DNA of 48,534 nt from Oscillospiraceae bacterium (GCA_017403885.1 JAFRDM010000003.1:1-48534), one strand, 5' to 3'. Positions 23,690-34,599 are shown, counted from the stretch's first letter. Notes: generated by a model from the letters alone, not told the origin. A program made the numbers and translations.

Positions 23690-25078
23690 TCAGGCATCCT
23701 TTTCCGCGTAGGCCGCGAGAACGCCCTTGTAGGTCATGTAGCAGTCGAACTTTGAGACGACCTCGAAGGGGGCGTGCATGCTCAGCACCGGGACGCCCGC
23801 GTCGATGGTGTCGATGTTGCGCTTGGCCATGAACTTGGCGATCGTTCCGCCGCCGCCCTGGTCGACCTTGCCGAGCTCCGCCATCTGCCAGACGACGCCG
23901 TTTGCCGCGAAGAGACGGCGCAGATGCCCGACCAGCTCGGCCGAGGCGTCGCTGCTTCCCGCCTTGCCGCGCGCGCCGGTGAACTTGCAGATGCCCATAC
24001 CGTAGTTGATCTTCGACTCGCTGCGTTTCTCGGAAACCTCCGGATAGATCGGGTCGAAGGCGTTGGTCACATCGGCGGAGAGGCAGAAGCTCTTCTCATA
24101 GCAGCGGCGCAGCGCCACGCCCTGCGACTCGCACAGATCCTCCATGAAGGTGTCGAAGGAGGCGCTCTGCATGCCGGAGACGCCCTCTGAGCCGATCTCC
24201 TCCTTGTCTGCGAGGATGCACACGCAGGTGCGCTCCGGCGCCTCGACGTCGAAGATCGCCTTGAGCTCGGCGTAGGCGCAGACGCGGTCGTCGTGGCCGT
24301 AGCCGCCGATCATCGAGCGGTCGAGGCCGATCTCGCACACGTCGAAGGCCGGGACGGCAACGAGCTCGGCGGAGAGAAAATCCTCCTCCGTGACGCCGCA
24401 GAGGTCGTTGAGCAGGCTCAGCACCGCGAGCTTGACGCGGTCTTTGCCGTCGTCCGCATAAGGCACGGAGCCGATGAGGATGTTCAGCCCTTCGCCGGTG
24501 ATGCCCTCGGCCATCGTCTTTTTCATCTGGTCGGCGGCGAGATGCGGCAGCAGGTCCGTGATGACGAACTTCGGTTCGTCCCTCTCGCGCCCGATCGTGA
24601 TCTCGACGCAGCTGCCGTCGCGCAGCGAGGCGACGCCGTGCAGCTCCAGCGGGATCGTGACCCACTGGTATTTTTTGATCCCGCCGTAATAATGCGTGCG
24701 GAAATAGCACATCTCATCGCTCTCGTACAGCGGGACCTGCTTGAGGTCGAGCCGCGGCGCGTCAACGTGCGCGCCGGCGATGACCGCGCCTTCGGCGAGA
24801 CTCTTTTTGCCGATCACGGCGAGCGTCAGCGCCTTGCCGCGGTTATTCTGATAGATCTTCATGCCCGGGACGAGCTTCATGCCCGGGACGTACTCTGTGA
24901 AGCCCTTTGCCTCGGCCTCTGCGATGGCGTTTTTCACGGCTTCACGCTCGGTGCGGGAGGCGTCGAGATAGCGGATATAATCCGCGCAGTATGCTTCGCA
25001 TTTGACGCGCTCGGCGGTGTCGATCAGGTCATACCCGTTCTTCTGCTCGTAGAAAAGCTTCTCTCTGAGTTCATCCAT
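23690..25078 (-). CDS. M18-family aminopeptidase
   Basis: The 462-residue zinc aminopeptidase removes N-terminal residues, preferably acidic, from peptides. Metal and catalytic motifs are GAHVDAPR near 105, GYGHDDRVCAY near 262, DKEEIGSEG near 294 and LSMHAPFE near 436, the standard M18 order. Length is typical for ApeB-like enzymes of Firmicutes. The ATG overlaps the stop of the upstream TsaC-CoaE gene by 8 bases (25071-25078), so the two are coupled. Confidence 0.9.
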   Translation of the reverse strand: MDELREKLFYEQKNGYDLIDTAERVKCEAYCADYIRYLDASRTEREAVKNAIAEAEAKGFTEYVPGMKLVPGMKIYQNNRGKALTLAVIGKKSLAEGAVIAGAHVDAPRLDLKQVPLYESDEMCYFRTHYYGGIKKYQWVTIPLELHGVASLRDGSCVEITIGRERDEPKFVITDLLPHLAADQMKKTMAEGITGEGLNILIGSVPYADDGKDRVKLAVLSLLNDLCGVTEEDFLSAELVAVPAFDVCEIGLDRSMIGGYGHDDRVCAYAELKAIFDVEAPERTCVCILADKEEIGSEGVSGMQSASFDTFMEDLCESQGVALRRCYEKSFCLSADVTNAFDPIYPEVSEKRSESKINYGMGICKFTGARGKAGSSDASAELVGHLRRLFAANGVVWQMAELGKVDQGGGGTIAKFMAKRNIDTIDAGVPVLSMHAPFEVVSKFDCYMTYKGVLAAYAEKDA

Positions 25079-26282
25079 GGTTTTTCAAGACCTCCGTAAA
25101 AAAATCTCTGCAGATATCGGAAAACTGATCCTCATCCCCGTTATTATACAGGATGTGATCACATTTTTCTATAAAGTAAGCGTCGCTCTTCTGCGCTCCG
25201 ACGCGCGCCGCGGCCTGTTTTTCATTCAGGCCGTCGCGGCGCATGATGCGCGCGATGCGCGTCCCGCGGTCGGCAAGCACGCCGAGCACACAGTCGCAGC
25301 GCTCGCCGAGACCGCCGTCTATCAGTTCGATCGCGTCGAGCGCGGCGAGCGTTTCGCCGCACATCGCCCGATCGCGCAGACGGCGCGCGACCTCCTCGCG
25401 GACAAAACGGTGGCTGATCGCGTTGAGATCGGCGAGCGCCGCAGGGTCGGAGAAGACCAGCGCAGCCAGAGCGCGGCGGTCGATCGCGCCGTTTTTGTAC
25501 GCGCCGGGAAAACGTTCGGAAAGCGCGGCGACAAGCGCGTCGTCATTCGCGAGCAGCTCGTGATAGAGCGCGTCGCAGTCGATCACAAGCGCGCCGAAGT
25601 CCTCAAGCGTCTTCAGCGCGGTGGTCTTGCCGCTGCCGCTCGGACCGGTGATGCCGACGACCGTCATGCCGCCGACGAGAGCGTCGGCGATCTCCTCTTC
25701 TCCCAGCGCGCCGCGGCGCAGGATGCGATACGGCGCTTCGGCGAGCGAGATCAGCGTCGATTCGCGCCCGAGGCCGCAGGGTCCGCCGTCGATCACGCCT
25801 TCTATCTGCCCGTCGAAGTAGGCAAGCACCTTGCTTGCATCCTTCGGGCTCTCCTCGCCCGAGGGGTTGGCCGAGGGCGCGGCGAAGGGAAGTCCGGTCA
25901 TACGCAGGAGCTCGAGCGTTTTCGGATGATCCGGGCATCGAAGCCCCACCGTGTCGCCTCCCGCAAGCACGACGGGCGGGATCTCTTCTCTCGCCTTGAG
26001 TACGATCGTCAGCGGGCCGGGCCAGAAGCGCGCGGCAAGCGTCTTTGCCTGCGGAGGGACGCCGAGGCAGTACTTTTCCATGCTCTCCGCGTCCGGCACC
26101 ATCAGCGACAGGGGCTTGACGGCCGGACGGCCCTTGACCTCGTAAATCTTTTCGACCGCTGCGGCGTCAAGGCCGTTCCCGGCCAGTCCGTAGACCGTCT
26201 CGGTCGGTACGGCGACAAGGCCGCCGCCGCGGATGATCTCCGCCGCGCCGGCAAGCTCGCCTGTAAAGATCTGTGTCTTCAT
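25071..26282 (-). CDS. fused threonylcarbamoyl-AMP synthase and dephospho-CoA kinase
   Basis: The 403-residue protein joins two normally separate enzymes. Residues 1 to about 205 are a TsaC/Sua5-YrdC domain (VAVPTETVYGLAGNG, KGRPAVKPLSLMV, FWPGPLTIVL, APSANPSGEES), which makes threonylcarbamoyl-AMP for tRNA t6A. Residues about 206-403 are a CoaE kinase domain with P-loop GITGPSGSGKT, then DCDALYHELL and a LID-like stretch R..RIMRRDG..EKQAAARV, the last step of CoA synthesis. The reading frame is continuous through the junction with no stop or internal ribosome binding site. The fusion looks real rather than an assembly artefact. Confidence 0.88.
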   Translation of the reverse strand: MKTQIFTGELAGAAEIIRGGGLVAVPTETVYGLAGNGLDAAAVEKIYEVKGRPAVKPLSLMVPDAESMEKYCLGVPPQAKTLAARFWPGPLTIVLKAREEIPPVVLAGGDTVGLRCPDHPKTLELLRMTGLPFAAPSANPSGEESPKDASKVLAYFDGQIEGVIDGGPCGLGRESTLISLAEAPYRILRRGALGEEEIADALVGGMTVVGITGPSGSGKTTALKTLEDFGALVIDCDALYHELLANDDALVAALSERFPGAYKNGAIDRRALAALVFSDPAALADLNAISHRFVREEVARRLRDRAMCGETLAALDAIELIDGGLGERCDCVLGVLADRGTRIARIMRRDGLNEKQAAARVGAQKSDAYFIEKCDHILYNNGDEDQFSDICRDFFTEVLKNHG

Positions 26283-26300
26283 CCTCTGCTCCCGGTCTGT

Positions 26301-27341
<1,041 letters not shown>

Positions 27342-27381
27342 GACCCTCTTCCGCGCCTTCCGAACATTTTTCCGGATATGT

Positions 27382-27410
27382 ATCATACCATAATTCTCCG
27401 TAGCTGTAAA
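27382..27410 (-). promoter_or_regulatory. promoter of prfA
   Basis: On the minus strand TTTACA (27405-27410) and TATGAT (27382-27387) are 17 bases apart, about 40 bases upstream of the prfA start. Confidence 0.65.
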
Positions 27411-27446
27411 CGAAGAATGAAGAATTCTTAAAGCGCTGCCGTACGC

Positions 27447-27475
27447 TTGACGCGCGCGGTGTTTTTGCGGATAAT
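27447..27475 (+). promoter_or_regulatory. promoter of the beta-helix lipoprotein
   Basis: TTGACG (27447-27452) and GATAAT (27470-27475) are 17 bases apart, 37 bases before the start codon. Confidence 0.6.
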
Positions 27476-27512
27476 AGGGGGGCAAAGAGACCTGCATGAA
27501 AGGGTGATCGGA

Positions 27513-29282
27513 ATGAAGAATCTGAAAACACTTCTCGCGCTGCTGCTCGCGGCGGCGCTGCTTGCCGGCTGCGGCGCTCCGCAGGCCGGGCCTGCTGAGA
27601 CAGACGCGCCGACGGAACAGCCCGCTCCCGCCGCCGATTCGGAGGAGGCCGTCGTCGTGACGGACGTCACGGGGCTGCTGAACGCGCTCGCGCCTGGCGC
27701 GGTGATCGAGATCGACGCCGAGCAGCTCGCGCTTGACCACGCGCCGGACTACGGCTTTTCCTATTCCGCCGGCGCCTATACCTGGGAGCAGATCGGATGG
27801 GACGAATACGCGCTTGTGATCCGGGACCTTGAGGGCCTTACGATCCGCGGCCGCGGCGCGGGCGGGACGCAGCTGACGACCGGCGCGGCCTCCGCGAACG
27901 TTCTGACGCTGCGCGGATGCCGGGATGTGACGCTTGAGGGCCTGACGCTCGGCCATCGCGGCGAGCCGGGCTTCTGCAGCGGCGACGTGCTGTACTGCGA
28001 CAGCTGCGAGGACGTCACGGTCCGCAGCTGCGACCTCTTCGGCTGCGGCGTGACCGCCGTGAACGCCTGGAAATGTACGCGGCTGTTTCTCGAGGGCTGC
28101 ACGATGCGCGACTGCCGGGCCGCAGCCGTGAACGCCACGCTGTGCACCAACGTGCAGGCGCGTGACTGCGCGATCCTCCGCTGCGGACAGGGTTACGGCA
28201 TCGCCGCGCTGTCCGTGGCGAGCTGCAACGGCTTCGCGCTGATCAACAGCGAGGTCCGCGATGGGAAGAACAGCTGTCTTCTGGACGAAATGAATTCCTC
28301 CTCCGTCTGTCTGCTCGGCTGCGAGGCGTCGGGGAACAGCTTCTCCGAAGCGCTCTTCCGCATCTATGACGGGGGCGTCACGGTAAGCGGCTGTGCGCTT
28401 GCGGACAACGAGTTTGGAAAATGCTATGCGACCGAGAACTGCTTCGCCGTGACGGGAAGCGGAAAGGCGCTCGTGAGCTTTGCGGATTTCACACGCATGG
28501 AGCGCAAGCCCTTCGAGGGCGAATACATCGGCCCCGCGCCCTATGTGACGCCGGGCGATATCGAAAACGAGACCTATGTGACGCCGGGCGATCTGTCCCA
28601 GTCCGCGCCCGCTCCGGCTCCCGCATGGGACGGCGAACAGGCGGAGGTCCACGTCAGCACCGTGGACGAGCTGCTTGCCGCGATCGCCCCGCACACGACG
28701 GTCTACCTTGACGGCGAGGAATTCGACCTCTCCACGGCCTCGGATTACGGCAGCGGCAGCGGGCTGTATTACGCCTGGATCGACACCTACGACGGTCCGG
28801 GGCTCGTCCTGCATGATCTCGACGGCTTCGCGCTCGTCGGCGGCGGGATGGGCGTCACGCTGCTCTCCGCCGTTCCGCGCTACGCGGACGTGCTGTATTT
28901 CGAAAACTGCCGGGATATCTCTCTGACGGATATGACTCTCGGCCACCGCATCGAGCCGGGCTACTGCGCGGGCAACGTGGTAGAGCTCATGCTCTGCACC
29001 GGCGCGACGATCGAGCGCTGCGGTCTCTTCGGCTGCGGCGTGATCGGGATCTGCGCGGACAATTGCTCCGATCTGGTCGTCAGCGAGTCGAACATTTACG
29101 ACTGCAGTTATCTCGGCGCGCAGCTCGACAACGTGGAGGACGCAGTCTTCACAGGCTGCTCGGTCACGAACTGTGGCGGCGAATACGGCTTCAACGGCCT
29201 GTTTCTCAACAACTGCAGCGGCGTGTTCTTCGACACGGAGCTGCTCGTCGACGGTGAATACCGCATCGGCGCGGCCGGCTGA
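27513..29282 (+). CDS. secreted lipoprotein with two right-handed beta-helix domains
   Basis: The 589-residue protein starts with a lipoprotein signal peptide ([20 protein letters not shown], lipobox LAGC with Cys20). Two copies of one domain follow, about residues 45-340 and 395-589. Each copy begins with a DLLxALxP-type segment and has [13 protein letters not shown] or [21 protein letters not shown], and C..LFGCGV runs typical of pectate-lyase-like parallel beta-helix (Beta_helix/NosD) repeats. The linker contains YVTPGD twice. Such folds bind or cleave polysaccharide, but no catalytic residues can be assigned. It is a single gene with its own promoter and terminator. Confidence 0.75.
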   Translation: MKNLKTLLALLLAAALLAGCGAPQAGPAETDAPTEQPAPAADSEEAVVVTDVTGLLNALAPGAVIEIDAEQLALDHAPDYGFSYSAGAYTWEQIGWDEYALVIRDLEGLTIRGRGAGGTQLTTGAASANVLTLRGCRDVTLEGLTLGHRGEPGFCSGDVLYCDSCEDVTVRSCDLFGCGVTAVNAWKCTRLFLEGCTMRDCRAAAVNATLCTNVQARDCAILRCGQGYGIAALSVASCNGFALINSEVRDGKNSCLLDEMNSSSVCLLGCEASGNSFSEALFRIYDGGVTVSGCALADNEFGKCYATENCFAVTGSGKALVSFADFTRMERKPFEGEYIGPAPYVTPGDIENETYVTPGDLSQSAPAPAPAWDGEQAEVHVSTVDELLAAIAPHTTVYLDGEEFDLSTASDYGSGSGLYYAWIDTYDGPGLVLHDLDGFALVGGGMGVTLLSAVPRYADVLYFENCRDISLTDMTLGHRIEPGYCAGNVVELMLCTGATIERCGLFGCGVIGICADNCSDLVVSESNIYDCSYLGAQLDNVEDAVFTGCSVTNCGGEYGFNGLFLNNCSGVFFDTELLVDGEYRIGAAG

Positions 29283-29300
29283 GAAATACCCATAAGCACA

Positions 29301-29329
29301 AACCGGACGACCTCGGTCGTCCGGTTTTC
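29301..29329 (+). terminator. terminator of the beta-helix lipoprotein
   Basis: AACCGGACGAC (29301-29311) pairs with GTCGTCCGGTT (29316-29326), followed by TTTC. The converging tmcAL gene ends 12 bases further on. Confidence 0.8.
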
Positions 29330-29341
29330 TATCCTTTTATT

Positions 29342-30541
29342 TTATTCCACGATGCGCGGGCCCGCGCGCCAGTCGGCGCCGCCGCGGCGTTCCTCCGCGG
29401 CACGGCAGCCCAGTACGTAGAGATCGTGCGCCGCCGCGCCGAGCGAAAAGATCTGTGCGCTCCGCGCGTCCAGCTCCCGAACGGATGCCGGCTTGGTCAC
29501 GATCGGTACGGCGGAAGTCTTTTTGATCTCGCCGAGCAGCTCGCGCCCCCGCGCCGTCGCCGCAAGCAGGCGGGCATACGGCGGCGTTCCGTCCGCCATA
29601 TCTCTCTCAACGCCGAGCGCCGCGCACATGACGCTGCGGCGCACACGCGCCATCGCCAGGCGCTTGTTCTTCACCGCGGCAAAAACGTCGTCCAGGCTCG
29701 GCTCTTCCGAAGCCGCCTTATACAGGCGCTCTCCCAATCCGCCGGACGCATCGGGCAGCGCGGCGCAGCGCGCCGCGTCCAGCATGCGCAGCCGCGAGAG
29801 GATCGCCGTCTCCAGCGCTTCGCGATCCGGTATGCCGCAGCCCGAAGCGGCGTCTTTTTCAAAGACGGCCGCCGCCGCGGCAGGCATAAAGGCAGAGACG
29901 TCTTCGCCGCTGCGCATAAGCCCGCGCAGTTCGGAGGCCGAGCGGCTGCAGCCCTCCCCGACGCCGTCGTGCGCGCTGCCCTGCCGCCGGACGACGCATG
30001 GCGCGATTTCCGGATGAAAACCATAGATCGCCTTGAGATACTCGACGGCAAGGATGTTGTTCGGTCCCTCCAGCAGACGAGCGGCCGGGCCGCAGCTGCG
30101 CTCGAGCGTCTTCTGCCGCGCCGCCGCAAAGGACAGGGAGGCATCCTCGGCCATGAGCGAGCGGATTTCGCTTATCGTCTGCGGTTCGAGGAGCCTGCGG
30201 GCAAGAAGGCCGAGATCCTCCGGCCGGTCGGCCTCCGCGCCGAAGGAGAGCGTCGTCGCCCCAAGCGCGCCGAGCAGGCCGACCGCGCCGCGGGCAAAGC
30301 CCTCCGCCGAGGCGAGCGACCAGGGCAGCGGCAGCTCGAACACCACGTCCGCGCCGCAGCGGCAGGCCGCTTCGGCGCGGGCGTATTTCGAAAAGATCGC
30401 CGCCTCGCCGCGCTGGACAAAGTCGCCCGACATCACGCAGACGACCGGAATGTCGCCGCAGCGTTCCCGGCTTTCGCGCAGATGGTATTCGTGCCCGTTG
30501 TGGAAGGGATTGTATTCGCACACCACGCCGATGAAATCCAT
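29342..30541 (-). CDS. tmcAL: tRNA(Met) cytidine acetate ligase TmcAL
   Basis: The 399-residue enzyme uses acetate and ATP to acetylate the wobble cytidine of elongator tRNA-Met. The nucleotidyltransferase-like start GVVCEYNPFHNGHEYHL, VMSGDFVQRGE near 38 and ELPLPWSLASAEGFA near 70 are the family markers, with EGPNNILAVEYLKA near 157. GGAGGAGAG precedes the ATG. It is divergent from ackA and close to it, which is notable since acetate is the substrate, though the pairing may be chance. Confidence 0.9.
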   Translation of the reverse strand: MDFIGVVCEYNPFHNGHEYHLRESRERCGDIPVVCVMSGDFVQRGEAAIFSKYARAEAACRCGADVVFELPLPWSLASAEGFARGAVGLLGALGATTLSFGAEADRPEDLGLLARRLLEPQTISEIRSLMAEDASLSFAAARQKTLERSCGPAARLLEGPNNILAVEYLKAIYGFHPEIAPCVVRRQGSAHDGVGEGCSRSASELRGLMRSGEDVSAFMPAAAAAVFEKDAASGCGIPDREALETAILSRLRMLDAARCAALPDASGGLGERLYKAASEEPSLDDVFAAVKNKRLAMARVRRSVMCAALGVERDMADGTPPYARLLAATARGRELLGEIKKTSAVPIVTKPASVRELDARSAQIFSLGAAAHDLYVLGCRAAEERRGGADWRAGPRIVE

Positions 30542-30597
30542 CGTCTCTCCTCCGAGGCTTTCAACCCGTTCGCCGCCTTTTTCATCCGAAAAGGGGC

Positions 30598-30625
30598 TTG
30601 CTTTTTCCCCGCGTTGTATTAAAAT
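30598..30625 (+). promoter_or_regulatory. promoter of ackA
   Basis: TTGCTT (30598-30603) and TAAAAT (30620-30625) are 16 bases apart, 58 bases upstream of the start codon. Confidence 0.45.
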
Positions 30626-30682
30626 AATAATGTTAGTATATCGCACACCAAACGATTTTTTCAATAGAAAGGAACAAAACAC

Positions 30683-31882
30683 ATGAAAATTCTCGTCATC
30701 AACGCAGGCAGCTCCTCGCTGAAGTATCAGCTCATCGACATGGAGAGCGAAGTCGTTATGGCCAAGGGCCTGTGCGAGCGCATCGGCATCGACGGTCACC
30801 TCAAGCACAGCCCGCTCGTCGGCGACAAGCCCGTCTTCAACGAAGACGTCCCCATGCCCACACATTCCGAGGCCATCGCCGCTGTCATCGACAAGCTGAC
30901 GAGCAGGGAATACGGCGTTGTCGGCTCGATGAAGGAGATCGACGCCGTCGGCCACCGCGTCGTCCACGGCGGCGAGAAGTTCGCCTCCTCCGTGCTGATC
31001 AGCGACGAGGTCATGGGAGCGATCGAGGAATGCATCCCCTTTGCGCCGCTGCATAACCCGGCCAACATCACCGGCATCAACGCCTGCAGGGCCGTCATGG
31101 GCGACGTGCCGATGGTCGCCGTGTTTGACACCGCCTTCCATCAGACCATGCCCGGCAAGGCTTTCATGTACGCCGTTCCCTATGAATACTACAAGAAGGA
31201 CGGCATCCGCCGTTACGGCTTCCACGGCACCTCTCACCGCTACGTCTCCGCCCGCTGCGCCGAGCTGATGGGCAAGCCCATCGAAGAGCTGAAGATCATC
31301 TCCTGCCACATGGGCAACGGCTCGTCGATCTGCGCGATCGAGAACGGCAAGAGCGTCGACACCTCCATGGGCTTCACGCCGCTGGTCGGCCTGCCGATGG
31401 GCACGCGCTGCGGCGATCTCGACGCGGGCGTTATCCAGTTCATCATGAACAAATACGGCTACACCATCGACGAGATGCTCAACATCCTCAACAAGAAATC
31501 CGGCGTGCTGGGCGTTTCGGGCGTCTCCTCCGACTTCCGCGATCTCGACAAGGCTGCCGGCGAGGGCATAGACAAGGCCAAACTGGCGCTTGACATGTTC
31601 AACTATTGGGTCGCCAAGGTCGCCGGTTCCTACGCCGCCGCGATGAACGGCGTGGACGCGATCGTCTTCACCGCCGGCATCGGCGAGAACAGCAAGGAGA
31701 CCCGCAAGGGCATCTGCGAGTACTTCGGCTACCTGGGCGTCAAGCTCGACGAGGCCGCCAACTCCAAGCGCGGCGAGGACGTGATGATCTCCACGCCCGA
31801 TTCGAAGGTCAAGGTCTTCGTCATCCCCACGAACGAGGAACTCGTCATCGCGCGCGACACGCGCGACATCGTCGCCGGCTGA
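30683..31882 (+). CDS. ackA: acetate kinase
   Basis: AckA interconverts acetyl phosphate and acetate with ADP/ATP, the energy-conserving end of acetate fermentation. The 399-residue protein shows the acetate kinase signatures [13 protein letters not shown] at 5-17 and [10 protein letters not shown] near 148, plus [15 protein letters not shown] and FTAGIGENS near 325. Length is standard. AAAGGAAC precedes the ATG. It is monocistronic, ending in a terminator; no pta gene is in the window. Confidence 0.96.
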   Translation: MKILVINAGSSSLKYQLIDMESEVVMAKGLCERIGIDGHLKHSPLVGDKPVFNEDVPMPTHSEAIAAVIDKLTSREYGVVGSMKEIDAVGHRVVHGGEKFASSVLISDEVMGAIEECIPFAPLHNPANITGINACRAVMGDVPMVAVFDTAFHQTMPGKAFMYAVPYEYYKKDGIRRYGFHGTSHRYVSARCAELMGKPIEELKIISCHMGNGSSICAIENGKSVDTSMGFTPLVGLPMGTRCGDLDAGVIQFIMNKYGYTIDEMLNILNKKSGVLGVSGVSSDFRDLDKAAGEGIDKAKLALDMFNYWVAKVAGSYAAAMNGVDAIVFTAGIGENSKETRKGICEYFGYLGVKLDEAANSKRGEDVMISTPDSKVKVFVIPTNEELVIARDTRDIVAG

Positions 31883-31898
31883 GCGATCCGACACAGCG

Positions 31899-31932
31899 AA
31901 AACGGGAGAGCATGATACTCTCCCGTTTTTTA
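31899..31932 (+). terminator. terminator of ackA
   Basis: AAAACGGGAGAG (31899-31910) pairs with CTCTCCCGTTTT (31918-31929), followed by more Ts. Confidence 0.85.
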
Positions 31933-31996
31933 GTTTTTAGTGGAAAGCACGCGCGAAACGCGCTATAATGACGGCAGAACATGGATAGAGGTCGTT

Positions 31997-33553
31997 ATGA
32001 AAAAGAAAGCTGACAATAAAACGCCGCTCGGCGAGCTGATCTGCACGGTATATCTCTGTCTGCTCGGAGTTGCGCTCCCGCTCACGGTGCATGACGCCTA
32101 TTTTGACATCACGCGCACCAAGGCGCTCGTGTTCTGGCTGCTCTCGGGCCTTTTCCTGTGCGGGTGGGCAGTCGTTCTCTGCATCCGGCGCGGTGAATGG
32201 CCGCTGCTGCCGCGCTGCGATCTGCCGGGCGTGCTTTTCGCTGTCTTTTGCGGAACGCATATCCTTTCCACACTGCTCTTTCGCCCGTTTCCGGCAGGCC
32301 TTGCCGCCGTCGACAACCGTCTCCAGGGCGTATGGAGCTTTTTGTGCTATCTTCTTGTTTTCCTGATCCTGCGGCGCCGCGGAAAGCTCTCTTCGCTTGC
32401 GCGCTTCGCACTGCTGCTCGGCGCCGCCTCCGCCGCGCTGCTCGGCGTACTCGATGTGTTCGATTTGAGCATCCTGCCGCTTCGCGCCGTCTCGCCCGCG
32501 GAGGAACTGCCGCGCTTTCTCTCGACCGTCGGCAATATTTCTTTTTTCGGAGCGCTTTGCCTTTTGTTTTTTCCGCTCGCGGCATATTTTGCTCTGAGTG
32601 CGAAGGATCTGCGCGGCGCGCTTCCCTATGCTCTGTGCGCCGCTCTTTTGTTCTGCGGAGGCATCGCCGCGCGAACGGAGGCTTTCCTTTTGGGCGCGCT
32701 GACCTTTTTTGCCGTATTGCCGCTCCTGTGCCGCGACGCGACCGTGCTGCGGCGAACGCCGCTGCTTTGGGCGCTTGCGGCCGCGGCGGCGCTGCTCTTC
32801 ACGCTCGCGATGGGGCGCTGGGCGCTCTACCGTCCAAGCGAGCTGACGCGCAAGCTGTGCGCGCCCACGCTGCTCCTCCCCTTCCTTCTGCTCGCCGCAT
32901 CCGCCTTTTGGCTGCTGCGCGGGAAGGGAGACGGCCTTGTTGCGCAACTGCGAAAGATCTATAAGATCGTCTTTTGGGCGCTGTTTGCGCTCGGCGCAGT
33001 CTTTCTTCTGCTGGCAAACACGCTCTGGCGCAGCACACTTCCCCCTTCGATCGCTTCCGTTGCCGTTCTCTCTCCCTCCTGGGGCACAGACCGCGGCGCG
33101 GAATGGGCGAGCTTTTGGCAGATGTTCCTTGCCGCCCCCTTTCATAAAAAGCTGATCGGAAGCGGCGCGGGCTCGCTCGCCGCGTGGGATGCGGCGCACC
33201 GGCTTTTTCCCGACGCTTTGACCGACAGTGCGCACAATGAGTATCTGCACTATCTGCTGACCGGCGGTCTGACCGGCCTCGCCGCCTATCTTGTGCTGCT
33301 CGGCACGGCGCTGCGGCGCGCGCTGCAAAAACCGTCCCGGACGCGTACCGCGCTCGCGCTATCCTGTACGGCCTACGCCGTACAGGCCGCGGTAAACATC
33401 GCCCAGCCTTTCACCACGCCGCTTTTCTTTGCGCTTCTGGCTCTCCAGTTCTCCGATGAAGAGGGGGATGGGCCGAACAGAGACGGCGGTCAGTTCTGGT
33501 ATGTCGCCCTCTGCGCACTGGCGGCCGCGCTTCTCGTCGCGGCGGCGATGTGA
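31997..33553 (+). CDS. O-antigen-ligase-like polytopic membrane protein
   Basis: The 518-residue protein has about a dozen hydrophobic helices and the Wzy_C-type signature near residue 410-430, DSAHNEYLHYLLTGGLTGL. This places it in the O-antigen ligase/polymerase family, which in Gram-positives joins sugar polymers or modifies wall glycans. The ATG 31997-31999 follows GAGGT. It is a single gene with no glycosyltransferases around it, so its partner polymer is unknown. Confidence 0.75.
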   Translation: MKKKADNKTPLGELICTVYLCLLGVALPLTVHDAYFDITRTKALVFWLLSGLFLCGWAVVLCIRRGEWPLLPRCDLPGVLFAVFCGTHILSTLLFRPFPAGLAAVDNRLQGVWSFLCYLLVFLILRRRGKLSSLARFALLLGAASAALLGVLDVFDLSILPLRAVSPAEELPRFLSTVGNISFFGALCLLFFPLAAYFALSAKDLRGALPYALCAALLFCGGIAARTEAFLLGALTFFAVLPLLCRDATVLRRTPLLWALAAAAALLFTLAMGRWALYRPSELTRKLCAPTLLLPFLLLAASAFWLLRGKGDGLVAQLRKIYKIVFWALFALGAVFLLLANTLWRSTLPPSIASVAVLSPSWGTDRGAEWASFWQMFLAAPFHKKLIGSGAGSLAAWDAAHRLFPDALTDSAHNEYLHYLLTGGLTGLAAYLVLLGTALRRALQKPSRTRTALALSCTAYAVQAAVNIAQPFTTPLFFALLALQFSDEEGDGPNRDGGQFWYVALCALAAALLVAAAM

Positions 33554-33559
33554 CTTTTA

Positions 33560-33600
33560 AAAATCCGGCGCGCGGATAAGTCCGCGTGCCGGATTTTTAT
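33560..33600. terminator. bidirectional terminator
   Basis: AAAATCCGGCGCGCGGA (33560-33576) pairs with TCCGCGTGCCGGATTTTT (33581-33598) with one mismatch. It serves the membrane protein gene rightward and the radical SAM gene leftward. Confidence 0.85.
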
Positions 33601-33603
33601 TCT

Positions 33604-34473
33604 CTAAAACAGGCTCAGCTGCTCTCCGCCGTCCTTTTGCTCGAAGCTGCGGAGATAGGAAAAGATCTCCCCGTTGTCATGCATGATCTCCTTTTCTCCG
33701 CAGAAGGCATGGAAAAGCCGCATCAGCTCGGCGTCTCGCGGGCTTTCGACCACATAGCGCGTTCCGTAGCGCCGGATATACTCCTCCTTCAGTCCCGGGA
33801 AGAGGCGATCAAGCCGGTCGTAGAAGTATTCGCGGCTGCCCTCGCGCAGCGTCAGTCCCATGCCGAAGCAGAGCACGCCGCGCACCTTCGCCCCGGCGCA
33901 GGCTTCGAGGATGCTTCGGATATTCTCTTCCGTGTCGTTGATGAAGGGCAGGATCGGGCAGAGCCATACGACGGTCGGGATCCCGGCCTCGCGGAGGCGG
34001 TGCAGCGCCTCCACGCGCTCGGCCGTCGTGCTGACGTTCGGCTCGAGCTTGCGGCACAGCGCCTCGTCTGCGGTCGTCAGCGTCATCTGTACGACGCATT
34101 TCGTCCTGTCGTTGATCGCCTTGAGCAGGTCAAGATCCCGCAGCACGCGCGCAGACTTGGTGATCAGCGTGAAGCCGAAGCCGTAGCGGTACGCCGTCTC
34201 CAGCGCTTTGCGGACGAGCTGCAGCTCGCTCTCGAGCGGGATATAGGGATCCGTCATCGAGCCGGTCGCGAGCATGCATTTCGATCTCCTGCGGCGCAGC
34301 GTGTCCTCGAGAAGCTCGATCGCGTTCTCCTTGACCTCGATATCCTCGAAGGCGTGATCCATGTGATAGCATTTGCTTCTCGAATCACAGTAGATGCAGC
34401 CGTGGGAACAGCCGCGGTAGAGGTTCATTCCGTTGTCCGAGGAGAGGATCCCCTTCACCCGTACGGTATGCAC
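33604..34473 (-). CDS. radical SAM protein of the SPL-like family
   Basis: The 289-residue protein has the radical SAM cluster motif CSHGCIYC (CxxxCxxC) near residue 23 preceded by GMNLYRG. This is the pattern of the spore photoproduct lyase-like (COG1533) group of unknown function. Further conserved pieces are GSMTDPYIPLE near 75 and FTLITKSARVLRD near 105. The start is GTG 34471-34473, because GGGAG is close upstream and a promoter at 34504-34532 lies just before it; longer frames would begin inside that promoter. Confidence 0.8.
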   Translation of the reverse strand: MHTVRVKGILSSDNGMNLYRGCSHGCIYCDSRSKCYHMDHAFEDIEVKENAIELLEDTLRRRRSKCMLATGSMTDPYIPLESELQLVRKALETAYRYGFGFTLITKSARVLRDLDLLKAINDRTKCVVQMTLTTADEALCRKLEPNVSTTAERVEALHRLREAGIPTVVWLCPILPFINDTEENIRSILEACAGAKVRGVLCFGMGLTLREGSREYFYDRLDRLFPGLKEEYIRRYGTRYVVESPRDAELMRLFHAFCGEKEIMHDNGEIFSYLRSFEQKDGGEQLSLF

Positions 34474-34503
34474 TTTCTCCCCTCCCCTCGCGTATCTGCT
34501 GTC

Positions 34504-34532
34504 AGAATACTCAGTTCCGCGCCGGCTGTCAA
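34504..34532 (-). promoter_or_regulatory. promoter of the radical SAM gene
   Basis: On the minus strand TTGACA (34527-34532) and TATTCT (34504-34509) are 17 bases apart, 30 bases upstream of the GTG start. Confidence 0.7.
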
Positions 34533-34550
34533 GCGCCGGGGGAAAAAGCA

Positions 34551-34584
34551 AAACCCGACGGGAAGGATCCCGTCGGGTTTTTTG
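34551..34584 (-). terminator. terminator of the dehydratase-activator operon
   Basis: AACCCGACGGGA (34553-34564) pairs exactly with TCCCGTCGGGTT (34569-34580). On the minus strand TTTT follows. It lies 16 bases after the last gene of the operon. Confidence 0.85.
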
Positions 34585-34599
34585 GAAAGCAAACGTTGA

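Noticed and set aside
27342..28946. Upstream extension of the prfA frame by over 500 residues
   Set aside because: It is antisense to the lipoprotein gene. RF1 homology starts at 27341, after a promoter and ribosome site.
31937..33328. Long minus-strand frame rich in Arg, Gln and Glu
   Set aside because: It is the complement of the O-antigen-ligase-like membrane protein; its composition mirrors hydrophobic codons read backwards.
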